Source: JAGHKQ01 sp041920565
Lineage (GTDB): Bacteria; Bacillota; Bacilli; Bacillales; Bacillaceae_G
Direction of reading: 5' to 3'
DNA: 64,000 nt
Assembly: GCA_041920565.1 (NCBI GenBank)
Contig: JBHGXS010000071.1
Coordinates: forward strand, 1 to 64,000
Within the stretch, counting starts at the first letter, position 1. Each line of letters begins with the position of its first letter. A program made the position numbers and the translations under genes. This document shows, piece by piece, positions 32,009 through 40,423 of this stretch. The notes under the pieces are model-generated. The model was not told the DNA's origin. It saw nothing but the letters and a program-made list of their open reading frames with translations, and ran no database searches.

Positions 32009-33187
32009 ATGAAACATTTCCAAACATCACAACTATTACACGAGCTGCCGACGCAGTTCTTCGCCTCACTTGTACAAAAAGTGAATAAAGTTATATCCGA
32101 AGGTCATGATGTCATCAATTTAGGCCAAGGCAATCCAGATCAACCGACCCCTTCTCATATTGTAAAAGCATTGCAAGAAGCGGCTGAACAGCCGATTCAC
32201 CATAAATATCCTCCGTTCCGCGGCCAGCCGAACTTAAAAGAGGCAATTGCCGTGTTTTATGAACGGGAATACGGCGTAAAACTGGATCCGGAAAAAGAAG
32301 TGGCCATTTTATTTGGTGGAAAAGCCGGGCTTGTTGAATTGCCGCTTTGCTTTACGGAACCCGGCGATACGATTTTAGTACCGGACCCAGGCTATCCTGA
32401 CTATTGGTCCGGCGTCGCGTTAGCAAAAGCAAAAATGGAAATGATGCCGCTGCTTGCTGAAAACAGCTTTTTACCGGACTACAGTACGATTGCACCGGAA
32501 GCATCTGATAAAGCGAAGCTCATGTTTTTGAATTATCCGAACAACCCGACGGGCGCAGTGGCAACAAAAGAGTTTTTTGAAGAAACTGTAGCGTTCGCAA
32601 ATGAACACGACATTTTAATCGTTCATGATTTCGCATACGGCGCCATCGGCTTTGACGGTAAAAAACCGGTAAGTTTCTTGGAGGTGGAAGGCGCCAAAGA
32701 AACCGGGATTGAAATTTATACTCTATCGAAAACGTACAACATGGCAGGCTGGCGCATTGCCTTTGCGGTCGGAAACGAAAGCGCCATTGAAGCTATCAAT
32801 CTATTGCAAGACCATATTTATGTCAGTGTATTCGGAGCTGTGCAAGAAGCGGCACGCACTGCATTATTAAGTCCGCAAACATGCGTGGAAGAACTGAATG
32901 CCCGTTATGAATCACGCCGTAACGCCCTAATCTCTGCTTGTCACGAAATCGGCTGGAACGTGAAATCTCCGGAAGGCTCCTTCTTCGCATGGCTGCCGGT
33001 TCCAAAAGGATATACCTCAGCAGCATTTGCCGATCTTTTACTCGAAAAAGCACATGTTGCCGTTGCACCGGGTATCGGCTTCGGAACACACGGAGAAGGC
33101 TACGTTCGTGTCGGCTTGCTTCATACGGAAGAGCGGCTTGTCGAAGCAATAAAACGAATTGAACAATTAAAAATTTTCAAAAAATGA
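32009..33187 (+). CDS. mtnE: Methionine-salvage aminotransferase
   Basis: 392 residues from the ATG at 32009 (AAGAGGTGGAAAG upstream). Converts 2-oxo-4-methylthiobutyrate to methionine, the last salvage step. Fold-type I PLP enzyme: INLGQGNPDQPTP, the SxTYNMAGWR segment with the PLP lysine in YTLSKTYNMAGWRI, NYPNNPTGA, and the C-terminal arginine in GEGYVRVGLLHTEERL. It stands before the second S-box, so it has its own promoter. Confidence 0.95.
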   Translation: MKHFQTSQLLHELPTQFFASLVQKVNKVISEGHDVINLGQGNPDQPTPSHIVKALQEAAEQPIHHKYPPFRGQPNLKEAIAVFYEREYGVKLDPEKEVAILFGGKAGLVELPLCFTEPGDTILVPDPGYPDYWSGVALAKAKMEMMPLLAENSFLPDYSTIAPEASDKAKLMFLNYPNNPTGAVATKEFFEETVAFANEHDILIVHDFAYGAIGFDGKKPVSFLEVEGAKETGIEIYTLSKTYNMAGWRIAFAVGNESAIEAINLLQDHIYVSVFGAVQEAARTALLSPQTCVEELNARYESRRNALISACHEIGWNVKSPEGSFFAWLPVPKGYTSAAFADLLLEKAHVAVAPGIGFGTHGEGYVRVGLLHTEERLVEAIKRIEQLKIFKK

Positions 33188-33244
33188 TTGACAACATAAC
33201 CAAATCATGTAAAAATCCAGTTATCAAAAAATTTTATAATACAT

Positions 33245-33390
33245 TTCTTATCAAGAGCAGGCAGAGGGAACGAGCCCAATGAAGCCCGGCAACCGACTCC
33301 GAATGGAGCACGGTGCTAATTCTCGCAGCGTTTTGCTGACAGATAAGGAGAAGACATATACAAACCTCTCCTTGTCGAGAGGTTTTTTTA
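33245..33390 (+). ncRNA. SAM-I riboswitch (S-box) of mtnWXBD
   Basis: CTTATCAAGAGCAGGCAGAG, CAATGAAGCCCGGCAACC, GGTGCTAATTC and CAGATAAGGAG follow in S-box order. A terminator stem (AAACCTCTC / GAGAGGTTT) with TTTTTTA sits 15 bp before the mtnW start. Confidence 0.95.
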
Positions 33391-33405
33391 TTGAGGAGGT
33401 CAAAA

Positions 33406-34650
33406 ATGAGCGGAGTAACAGCAACCTATCTGGTTCATGACAGTTCACATAATTTAATTAAAAAAGCGGAAGGCATCGCCCTTGGCCTAACAGTCGGATC
33501 TTGGACCGACTTGCCAAACTTGGAACAGCAGCAGCTAAAAAAACATAAAGGCTCCATCCTCTCTATTGAGGAACTGGAAGACAATGAACGAGTGAACACG
33601 TATCTCGGCAAAAAAGTCACGCGCGGCATTGTGCGCATTCATTATCCAAGCATCAACTTCAGCGCAGATATCCCTGCAATTTTAACAACGGTGTTCGGGA
33701 AGCTTTCCCTCGACGGTGAAATTAAGCTATTAAACCTAGAGCTTTCAAATGACCTGAAAGAACGGTTCCCAGGACCGAAGTTTGGCATTGAAGGCATCCG
33801 CAGCCTTGTGCAAGTGTATGATCGTCCGCTTTTGATGAGCATTTTTAAAGGCTTAATCGGACGCGATTTAGACTACTTAAAAACGCAATTAAAAGAGCAA
33901 GCCCTTGGCGGTGTGGATATCGTCAAAGACGATGAAATTCTGTTTGACAATCCTCTTACACCGTTTGAAGAACGCATAATAACCGGAAAAGAAGTATTAC
34001 GTGAAGTATACGAAGAACACGGCATTCGCACATTATACGTCGTAAACCTTACGGGCCGTACATACGACTTGAAAGAAAAAGCGAAACGTGCGGTTGAGCT
34101 TGGTGCCGATGCATTGCTCTTTAACGTCTTTTCCTACGGCATTGATGTGCTGCAGTCTCTTGCAGAAGATAAAGATATTTCGATTCCAATCATGGCCCAT
34201 CCGGCAGTAAGCGGAGCGTGGATTCCTTCCGAATTTTACGGCGTGTCTCCTTCCCTTCTGCTTGGAAAATTGCTTCGTCTCGCAGGTGCGGATTTCGTCT
34301 TATATCCATCCCCGTACGGAAGCGTGGCAATGGAAAAAACAGATACGTTGCGCATTGCGGAACAATTGCGCTCAAAAACAGAGCCATTCAAGAAAAGCTT
34401 CCCGGTTCCATCTGCCGGTATTCATCCAGGTCTGGTACCGCTTCTTGTACGCGACTTTGGTGTGGATTCTGTTATTAATGCAGGCGGCGGCGTACATGGT
34501 CATCCGCAAGGAACAATCGCCGGCGGCAAAGCATTCCGCGAAGCAATTGACGTAACATTACAAGCCAAACCATTAAGCACAACAAATGATCCGTTTTTAC
34601 AAGAAGCTCTTCGTTTATGGGGCAATCCGGCTGAAGAGGTGACAACATGA
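33406..34650 (+). CDS. mtnW: 2,3-diketo-5-methylthiopentyl-1-phosphate enolase (RuBisCO-like protein)
   Basis: 414 residues from the ATG at 33406 (GAGGAGGTCAAAA upstream), equal to B. subtilis MtnW. It enolises DK-MTP-1-P. RuBisCO-like features: GGVDIVKDDEIL holds the carbamylated lysine and metal aspartate/glutamate, FGPKFGIEGIR-type region, and GGGVHGHPQG near the end. First gene of an S-box-controlled four-gene operon; overlaps mtnX by 4 bp. Confidence 0.98.
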   Translation: MSGVTATYLVHDSSHNLIKKAEGIALGLTVGSWTDLPNLEQQQLKKHKGSILSIEELEDNERVNTYLGKKVTRGIVRIHYPSINFSADIPAILTTVFGKLSLDGEIKLLNLELSNDLKERFPGPKFGIEGIRSLVQVYDRPLLMSIFKGLIGRDLDYLKTQLKEQALGGVDIVKDDEILFDNPLTPFEERIITGKEVLREVYEEHGIRTLYVVNLTGRTYDLKEKAKRAVELGADALLFNVFSYGIDVLQSLAEDKDISIPIMAHPAVSGAWIPSEFYGVSPSLLLGKLLRLAGADFVLYPSPYGSVAMEKTDTLRIAEQLRSKTEPFKKSFPVPSAGIHPGLVPLLVRDFGVDSVINAGGGVHGHPQGTIAGGKAFREAIDVTLQAKPLSTTNDPFLQEALRLWGNPAEEVTT

Positions 34651-35306
34651 CCATCAAAATTTTTTGCGACTTTGACGGCACCATCACAGACAGCGATAAC
34701 ATCGTCGCGATCATGAAGCATTTCGGTCCTCCAGAAACAGAAGACATTAAAAGCAAAATATTGAGCCAAGAAATTTCGATCCGGGAAGGAGTGAGCCGCA
34801 TGTTCTCCCTCCTTCCGACAAGCCTGAAAGAAGAGATTGTTTCGTTTGTAAAAGAAACAGCACACATTCGTCCCGGCTTTGCTGAATTTATTGATTTTGC
34901 GAAAAACCAGCCTGTCAAGTTTTACGTTGTCAGCGGCGGCATGGACTTTTTCGTCTATCCGCTTTTAGATGAACTCGTGAACCGCCAATTTATTTATTGC
35001 AATGAAACAGATTTTTCCGGCGAACGTATTCAGGTCAACTGGATTCACGACTGCGACGATGAGTGCGGCAACGAATGCGGCTTATGCAAACCGTCCATCA
35101 TTCGCAAATTGGCACAACCGGGCGACTATACGATTGTGATCGGAGATTCCATCACAGACTTACAAGCGGCAAAGCTGGCTGAAAAGGTGTTTGCCCGCGA
35201 TTTTCTCATTACAAAGTGTGAAGAGCTAGGCATTCCTTATACGCTGTTTACAACCTTCTTTGACATTAAAACAGAACTCGAACACATACTGGGGGTGAAG
35301 GCATGA
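34647..35306 (+). CDS. mtnX: HK-MTPenyl-1-phosphate phosphatase
   Basis: 219 residues of the HAD phosphatase fold: FCDFDGTITDSDN (nucleophile Asp), VVSGGMDFF, and VIGDSITDLQAAKLA. A Cys-rich insert DDECGNECGLCKP may bind metal or stabilise the cap. It removes phosphate from the enol product of MtnW. ATGA overlaps link it to mtnW and mtnB. Confidence 0.97.
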   Translation: MTIKIFCDFDGTITDSDNIVAIMKHFGPPETEDIKSKILSQEISIREGVSRMFSLLPTSLKEEIVSFVKETAHIRPGFAEFIDFAKNQPVKFYVVSGGMDFFVYPLLDELVNRQFIYCNETDFSGERIQVNWIHDCDDECGNECGLCKPSIIRKLAQPGDYTIVIGDSITDLQAAKLAEKVFARDFLITKCEELGIPYTLFTTFFDIKTELEHILGVKA

Positions 35307-35926
35307 AGCAATTATTTACACGTTGGCAAGAGTTAAAAGAAGTGAAACAGGAGCTTGCTGCCCGCGATTGGTTTCCTGCGACAAGCGGAAACATCTCCAT
35401 CAAGGTCAGCGAAGAACCGCTCACCTTCTTAATCTCGACAAGCGGAAAAGATAAAACGAAAACGACACCGGATGATTTTTTGCTTGTGGACCGCGAAGGA
35501 AAACCCGTACTGGAAACAAATTTACGTCCATCCGCTGAAACGCTGCTGCATGTCCATATTTACAACAACACAAATGCCGGCTGCGTCTTGCACGTCCATA
35601 CAGTAGACAACAATGTCATTACGAATCTCTTTGAAAACGAAGTTGTATTGAAAGATCAAGAGATTATAAAAGCGCTTGGCATCTGGGATGAAGGAGCGGA
35701 GATCCGCGTGCCGATCATTCCGAACTATGCCGACATCCCGACATTAGGAGAACACTTCCTTCCCTACATTCATGATGACAGCGGTGCCGTCTTAATAAAA
35801 AACCACGGCATTACCGTATGGGGAACAGACAGCTTTGACGCCAAAAAGAGATTAGAAGCGTATGAATTTTTGTTCAGTTTTTACTTAAAGCTGGCATCGT
35901 TCCAAAAACAATCTATTCTATTATAA
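35303..35926 (+). CDS. mtnB: Methylthioribulose-1-phosphate dehydratase
   Basis: 207 residues, class II aldolase fold. Substrate and zinc motifs: WFPATSGNISIKV, STSGKDKTKT, the zinc pair in VLHVHTVDNN and the third histidine in IKNHGITVWG. It dehydrates MTRu-1-P to DK-MTP-1-P, upstream of MtnW. Starts 4 bp before the mtnX stop. Confidence 0.97.
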   Translation: MKQLFTRWQELKEVKQELAARDWFPATSGNISIKVSEEPLTFLISTSGKDKTKTTPDDFLLVDREGKPVLETNLRPSAETLLHVHIYNNTNAGCVLHVHTVDNNVITNLFENEVVLKDQEIIKALGIWDEGAEIRVPIIPNYADIPTLGEHFLPYIHDDSGAVLIKNHGITVWGTDSFDAKKRLEAYEFLFSFYLKLASFQKQSILL

Positions 35927-35941
35927 AAGGAGGCCTTTACA

Positions 35942-36454
35942 ATGGCACAGATTCGTATTCATGAAGTAAACACTCGCATTGAAAATGAACAAGAGGTAAT
36001 TGCATTTTTAGAAGAGCAGGGCGTAATTTATGAAAAATGGGACATTACAAAACTTCCTGCTCATCTGCAAGAAAACTTCGCGTTAACGGATGCGGACAAA
36101 GGAGAAATTTTAGCGATATTTGATAAAGAAATCGCAGACATTTCCGAGCGACGCGGTTACAAAGCCAGCGATGTGATTTCTCTTTCCGATTCTACTCCTA
36201 ACTTGGACCAATTACTAGAAAGCTTCAAGCGCGAACACCATCATACAGATGATGAAGTCCGCTTTATCGTGAGCGGTCATGGCATTTTCGTGATCCAAGG
36301 ACAAGACGGGCGCTTCTTCGATGTAGAATTGGAGCCAGGCGATTTAATCTCTGTTCCGGAAAATACCCGCCACTACTTCACATTGCAAGAAGACCGTAAA
36401 GTAGTAGCGGTTCGCATCTTTGTTACGACTGAAGGATGGGTGCCTATCTATTAA
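35942..36454 (+). CDS. mtnD: Acireductone dioxygenase
   Basis: 170 residues, cupin fold. Metal ligands are in REHHHTDDEVRF (two His and a Glu) with a fourth histidine in ENTRHYFTL. With Fe2+ it gives 2-oxo-4-methylthiobutyrate and formate; with Ni2+ the off-pathway product. AAAGGAGGCC lies just upstream. Last gene of the operon, closed by a strong terminator. Confidence 0.97.
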   Translation: MAQIRIHEVNTRIENEQEVIAFLEEQGVIYEKWDITKLPAHLQENFALTDADKGEILAIFDKEIADISERRGYKASDVISLSDSTPNLDQLLESFKREHHHTDDEVRFIVSGHGIFVIQGQDGRFFDVELEPGDLISVPENTRHYFTLQEDRKVVAVRIFVTTEGWVPIY

Positions 36455-36485
36455 TTTAATAGAATCACAAAATAAAAAGATCATA

Positions 36486-36520
36486 AAAGGAGAGAGGAGA
36501 ACCCCTCCTCTCTCCTTCTT
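36486..36520 (+). terminator. Terminator of mtnWXBD
   Basis: AAGGAGAGAGGAG and CTCCTCTCTCCTT form a 13-bp stem with an ACCC-type loop and TCTTATTT after it. Confidence 0.85.
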
Positions 36521-36644
36521 ATTTAAAGGGCTTGAAAATTAAGGAACTTCCCACTTAATTGTTTTCCAATCTTCTAAAAACTTGCTCTTCAATAAAATGG
36601 AAAATTCAACATGCATTATTCGTTATATTCTGATAAAATATCAA

Positions 36645-36658
36645 TGAGTATATACTCA
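36645..36658. promoter_or_regulatory. Perfect palindrome upstream of the S8 protease
   Basis: TGAGTATATACTCA is a perfect 14-bp dyad 38 bp before the protease signal-peptide start and just after an AT-rich GATAAAAT that could be a -10 element. It is a candidate operator; the regulator is unknown. Confidence 0.45.
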
Positions 36659-36696
36659 AAGGATTATTATGTCGGATTCTGGGGAGGAATTGGAGA

Positions 36697-36813
36697 ATGA
36701 GCATACGAACAAAAATAATAGGTGTATGCGGAGTTGTGGGGCTGTTGCTCGGCGGACAAACAACATTTGCCGCCGAGAATGCGCTTCAGGCCGTCAAAAA
36801 TGAGAAAAAGTAG
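36697..36813 (+). pseudogene. Signal-peptide fragment of the S8 protease (frameshifted 5' end)
   Basis: GGGAGG precedes the ATG of a 38-residue frame: MSIRTKIIGVCGVVGLLLGG, then QTTFAAENALQAVKNEKK and TAG. It is a typical Sec signal peptide with an AxA-type cleavage at TFAAE. In the next frame, VASHLQEQIVN leads straight into the protease body, so one A was probably lost from the run before GTAGCAAGCC. Confidence 0.8.
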
Positions 36814-36821
36814 CAAGCCAC

Positions 36822-38849
36822 TTGCAAGAGCAGATTGTAAACATTGACAGCAGCGCAGTTAAGAAAGAAAAAATTCTTACATATTTTAATAGTAACGCAC
36901 CTAAAAAGTATAAAGAAAATGAGATTATTGTAAAATTCAAAAACAATTACTCTGTAAAAAACTTAGGAACAATGGGCGCCTTTTTAGGTTTGACAAGTGC
37001 AAAAGTACTAAATAAAGAAGGAACACATTTATTAAAATTCTCCAAAACTAAGAAAATGGAAGAGGTATTACAGAAGTTGAATGCTTCTCCAAACGTTGAA
37101 TATGCAGAACCAAACTACTTGTTTAAACCGACAGCTGTTACGGATCCCCTTTACAGCGAACTATGGGGGCTTAAGAATACCGGACAAGACATATTAGGTC
37201 AAATTGGTAAAAAAGGCATTGATATAAACGTAGAATCTGCATGGACAAAAACAAAAGGCAGTTCCGCTCTTGTCATTGGCGTAATAGATACAGGGATGGA
37301 TATCAATCATCCGGATTTAAAAGATAAAATCTGGGTAAACACTGGAGAAATTCCTAACGACGGAATCGATAATGATAAAAATGGATACATAGACGACGTA
37401 AACGGCTGGAACTTTTACGATAAAAATAACAGGCTGTTCATACGGGCAGAGGAAGACTTTCACGGTACGCATGTTGCCGGAACAATAGCGGCAAAAGCAG
37501 ATAACATCGGAGTTGTCGGGGTTGCTCCGAATGTGAAAATTATGCCGCTGAAATTTATAGGTCCATGGGGAGGATACGAAGCAGATGCAATTCTTGCGAT
37601 TGAATATGCAAAATCAAAAGGAGTAAAGATTTTGAATAATTCCTGGGGCGGTCCCGAAAACTCACAAGCATTATATGACGCCATTAAAAATTCAGGTACG
37701 TTATTTATCGCTGCGGCAGGCAATGATGGAATGAATGCCGATTCGTCTCCAATGTATCCGGCTGCCTACAATCTGCCAAACATTCTTTCTGTAGCTGCTA
37801 TTAACAACACTGGAAATCTATCAATATTTTCTAACTACGGCGTGAAAAGCGTAGATGTCGCCGCTCCAGGTGAAGGCATTTTAAGTACATTCCCAATGCT
37901 GGAAGGAGACTATTCCACTGCTTATGAATATCTCGACGGAACATCCATGGCCACGCCTCACGTTACAGGAGTAGCGGCGTTAGTACAAAGCGCACATCCA
38001 TCATATACTCCTGCTCAAATAAAGGATGCCATTATGAGAACCATTACAAAGCTGTCTTCTCTATCAGGAAAGGTCGCTACAGGGGGACTTGTTAATGCGG
38101 GCAACGCCATTCATTTTGAAGCGGATTCTGAAATTCCCGGTATTCCATGGAAAGGAACAACTATCAGCTCCACGCTTGATGCAGTTAAGGACAAAAACGA
38201 TGTGTACTCTATCAAACTATTAAAAGGCGAAAAATTGAAAGTGACGTTAACTGGCGATGCCGGTACGGACTTTGATTTATATTTGTATAATGACACTGCA
38301 ACGACTGTAAATTCCAGCACCGGCATTGCAGCACATTCAGAAACTGCCAAAACATCCAATGAATCCTTTACTTTTACAGCTCCGAAAACAGGCACATATT
38401 ATCTAAATGCCTACGCTTATAGCGGAGCTGGAAAATACACTCTTTCTGTAACGGAGGGCATCGGAGCCGGAATATACGAAAACACGAGCCAATATTTAGG
38501 ATACGAAGGAACATGGAATAAAGTATCTGATGGAAGTGCGTCAGAAAGTTCATACACAAGTACTAACCAAACCGGTTCAACTGTCAAAATCGTCTTTAAT
38601 GGTACAGGCATATCCTACAGAGCTGTAAAAAATAATAAACAAGGGATTGTGAAGGTAACATTGGACGGAAAATCAGCAAACTATAGCTTATATTCTGCTT
38701 CTGTTCAATACGGGACAGAAATCTTTAAGAAAACAGGACTGCCTGCAGGCAAACACGTATTAACCATTGAATGGACTGGTCAATCCGATCCTTCTTCCCG
38801 TAAAACTTCTACAGAAGTGAATGTGGATTCTATCACTGTGTTAAAATAA
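36822..38849 (+). CDS. S8 family subtilisin-like serine protease, cut off from its signal peptide
   Basis: The body frame (675 codons from a TTG) has a pro-domain (about 25-100, KYKENEIIVKF to VEYAEPNYLF), a subtilisin catalytic domain with Asp in VIDTGMDINHPDL, His in DFHGTHVAGT, Asn in LNNSWGG and Ser in DGTSMATPHVTG, a pre-peptidase C-terminal (PPC) domain about 445-550 (GEKLKVTLTG, TDFDLYLYN), and a final beta-sandwich (about 555-675). All four catalytic residues are present. Without the frameshifted signal peptide the product would not be exported, so this is probably a recent pseudogene unless the frame is restored by slippage or is a sequence error. Confidence 0.88.
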   Translation: MQEQIVNIDSSAVKKEKILTYFNSNAPKKYKENEIIVKFKNNYSVKNLGTMGAFLGLTSAKVLNKEGTHLLKFSKTKKMEEVLQKLNASPNVEYAEPNYLFKPTAVTDPLYSELWGLKNTGQDILGQIGKKGIDINVESAWTKTKGSSALVIGVIDTGMDINHPDLKDKIWVNTGEIPNDGIDNDKNGYIDDVNGWNFYDKNNRLFIRAEEDFHGTHVAGTIAAKADNIGVVGVAPNVKIMPLKFIGPWGGYEADAILAIEYAKSKGVKILNNSWGGPENSQALYDAIKNSGTLFIAAAGNDGMNADSSPMYPAAYNLPNILSVAAINNTGNLSIFSNYGVKSVDVAAPGEGILSTFPMLEGDYSTAYEYLDGTSMATPHVTGVAALVQSAHPSYTPAQIKDAIMRTITKLSSLSGKVATGGLVNAGNAIHFEADSEIPGIPWKGTTISSTLDAVKDKNDVYSIKLLKGEKLKVTLTGDAGTDFDLYLYNDTATTVNSSTGIAAHSETAKTSNESFTFTAPKTGTYYLNAYAYSGAGKYTLSVTEGIGAGIYENTSQYLGYEGTWNKVSDGSASESSYTSTNQTGSTVKIVFNGTGISYRAVKNNKQGIVKVTLDGKSANYSLYSASVQYGTEIFKKTGLPAGKHVLTIEWTGQSDPSSRKTSTEVNVDSITVLK

Positions 38850-38862
38850 TTGCTTTCAGCCT

Positions 38863-38902
38863 ACTCTTAGCTTTAGCTCTGGATAAAGCTAAGAGTTTTT
38901 TT
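38863..38902 (+). terminator. Terminator of the S8 protease
   Basis: ACTCTTAGCTTTA and TAAAGCTAAGAGT pair fully and run into TTTTTTT. Confidence 0.85.
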
Positions 38903-38963
38903 GTATGACCGTTGTCTCCAAGCACCCAGAACAAAGTTGTGCAGTTTCTTTTTTGAACAAACC

Positions 38964-39007
38964 GTGACGAATTTTTGAATAAAATTTGAATAAATTGTGA
39001 CGAATTT
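38964..39007. promoter_or_regulatory. Phased direct repeats before a small membrane gene
   Basis: GTGACGAATTT occurs at 38964 and again at 38997, exactly 33 bp apart (about three helical turns), with TTGAATAAA twice between. A TATAAT lies at about 39021. The layout suits an activator or response-regulator site. Confidence 0.4.
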
Positions 39008-39079
39008 GTTAACACCATGTTATAATGAAGGTACAATTTAAAAATAAGAATTTTCTAACAATAAAAAGGGGATGATCTT

Positions 39080-39328
39080 ATGTATTTAATTAGCGCTTTG
39101 ATTATCGGAGTTGTTTGCGGAGCAGTTCCTGCGATTACGGGAGCTTTAAAGGAAAAATTAGAGATCGGCATGTTCGGGTTTCTCGCATCTGTTGTAAGCG
39201 CTGTCATCCTAGGTTTTTATTTGTCTGTACCTACTGCGATTGCATTTACATATTTCATTGTCAGACGTCCGAAACAAGAAGTCATCATTATTCCGTTTCC
39301 GAAAAAAAGCTCTCAAGGTATTCTTTGA
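39080..39328 (+). CDS. Small membrane protein (82 aa)
   Basis: Two hydrophobic helices (about 2-20, LISALIIGVVCGAVPAITG, and 30-62) and a short polar tail VRRPKQEVIIIPFPKKS. AAAAGGGGATG lies upstream of the ATG, and a TATAAT is about 58 bp before. Phased direct repeats precede the promoter. No family recognised. Confidence 0.65.
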   Translation: MYLISALIIGVVCGAVPAITGALKEKLEIGMFGFLASVVSAVILGFYLSVPTAIAFTYFIVRRPKQEVIIIPFPKKSSQGIL

Positions 39329-39351
39329 ACAGTTCAGCACTAAATTGGCAT

Positions 39352-39390
39352 AAAAACCGTTTGGATCAGACAAATCCAAGCGGTTTTTAT
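39352..39390 (+). terminator. Terminator of the 82-aa membrane gene
   Basis: AAAACCGTTTGGAT and ATCCAAGCGGTTTT pair with one mismatch and are followed by a T-rich stretch. Confidence 0.8.
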
Positions 39391-39511
39391 TGGTCTTTTT
39401 ACCTGCTTATTATCCTGTTCACTCCATTTATTATCCAACTTTAGTAAAGGCACATTTTTTTTATTAGAACTTTAATTGGTATAATGAAGAAAATTTGTTA
39501 AACTGATATAC

Positions 39512-39533
39512 ATAAGAAAGTACACTTTCTTAT
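39512..39533. promoter_or_regulatory. Near-perfect dyad before the WGR gene
   Basis: ATAAGAAAGT and ACTTTCTTAT are perfect 10-bp arms around an AC spacer, 24 bp before the start codon. It may be an operator, or a hairpin in the leader of the mRNA. Confidence 0.45.
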
Positions 39534-39556
39534 CTCGTGTTTAGGAGGATTTTTTT

Positions 39557-40051
39557 ATGATCAAGCTTGTGAAACAAGACGGGGCTGCCGTTCAATATTG
39601 GGAAGTATGGAATGATGAAGGCACCCTTACCGTTCATTACGGTACAATTGGAGACATCGGTACGGCAGAAGAATGGGAAGCCGACAACCCGGAAGAAACA
39701 ATGAAAGAGCTTGCCGAAGCAAAGCTGAAAGAAGGCTATACATATTTAGATGAGGATTCATTAACAGAGTTTGTTATTCAATATCGATATGAAGATGACG
39801 AGCAGCAAGCATTGGATGCCCGCTATTATGTGGAAGATCTTATGAATGAATGCCTTGGCTGGACAGGTAACGGATATTGCGACGGCGGGGACATCGGTGA
39901 AGGAATCATGAACATTTATTGCTTCGTTGTTGATGCCGGCATTGCAGCACAAACAATTAAGGAAGAATTGGAGCATCAAAATGCCCTCCAAAGCGCCGTT
40001 TTAGGATATTACGATACAAACGGAGAGTTCATCGTTGTCTATCCAAAATAA
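39557..40051 (+). CDS. WGR-domain-like protein
   Basis: 164 residues, acidic. The N-terminus (KLVKQDGAAVQYWEVWNDEG, then VHYGTIGDIGTAEEW) fits the WGR nucleic-acid or PARP-associated domain, here with WEVW-x7-VHYGTIG. The rest (about 80-164) is an unassigned alpha/beta domain with GYCDGGDIGEGIMNIYCFVV. AGGAGG lies 7 nt before the ATG. A 22-bp dyad precedes it. Function not known. Confidence 0.6.
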   Translation: MIKLVKQDGAAVQYWEVWNDEGTLTVHYGTIGDIGTAEEWEADNPEETMKELAEAKLKEGYTYLDEDSLTEFVIQYRYEDDEQQALDARYYVEDLMNECLGWTGNGYCDGGDIGEGIMNIYCFVVDAGIAAQTIKEELEHQNALQSAVLGYYDTNGEFIVVYPK

Positions 40052-40053
40052 TC

Positions 40054-40086
40054 AAAGCCTCGCCCGTTTCGGCGAGGTCTTTTCTT
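40054..40086 (+). terminator. Terminator of the WGR gene
   Basis: AAAGCCTCGCC and GGCGAGGTCTTT pair around GTTTC and are followed by TTCTT. Confidence 0.8.
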
Positions 40087-40087
40087 A

Positions 40088-40408
40088 TCAGTTGTCTCCT
40101 GAAAATTGTTCCAATTCTTTTAAGTGGATCTCATCTTTTCCATAGCTGCCTGAAACAAAAAACACTCCGTCAATTTACGCTTCCATCAGCAAATCAATGA
40201 AGCCGCGCTCGTACTATAACGCCATATAGTATTCCATTTCATCGAGCATTTCTTTCATTCCGCGAATCACGTAACGTTCTTCTTCATCAAGACCGTATTC
40301 AAAATCCGCAGCAAACTTGTACTTTGCCTTTTGCTTATCAGTAATAGATGTTAGTTTTGTATACTGCACCGTATCGACTATCTCATCAAACCTCTTGAAG
40401 CTTTCCAC
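40088..40408 (-). pseudogene. Degraded gene with two in-frame stops
   Basis: A single 107-codon frame reads FDEIVDTVQYTKLTSITDKQ to MEYYMAL, stop, YERGFIDLLMEA, stop, IDGVFFVSGSYGKDEIHLKE, ending QFSGDN. Sequence on both sides of the stops is clearly one protein. The start region has no ribosome binding site and is probably truncated. No family recognised. Confidence 0.6.
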
Positions 40409-40423
40409 CGTGATTGCTTTTTC

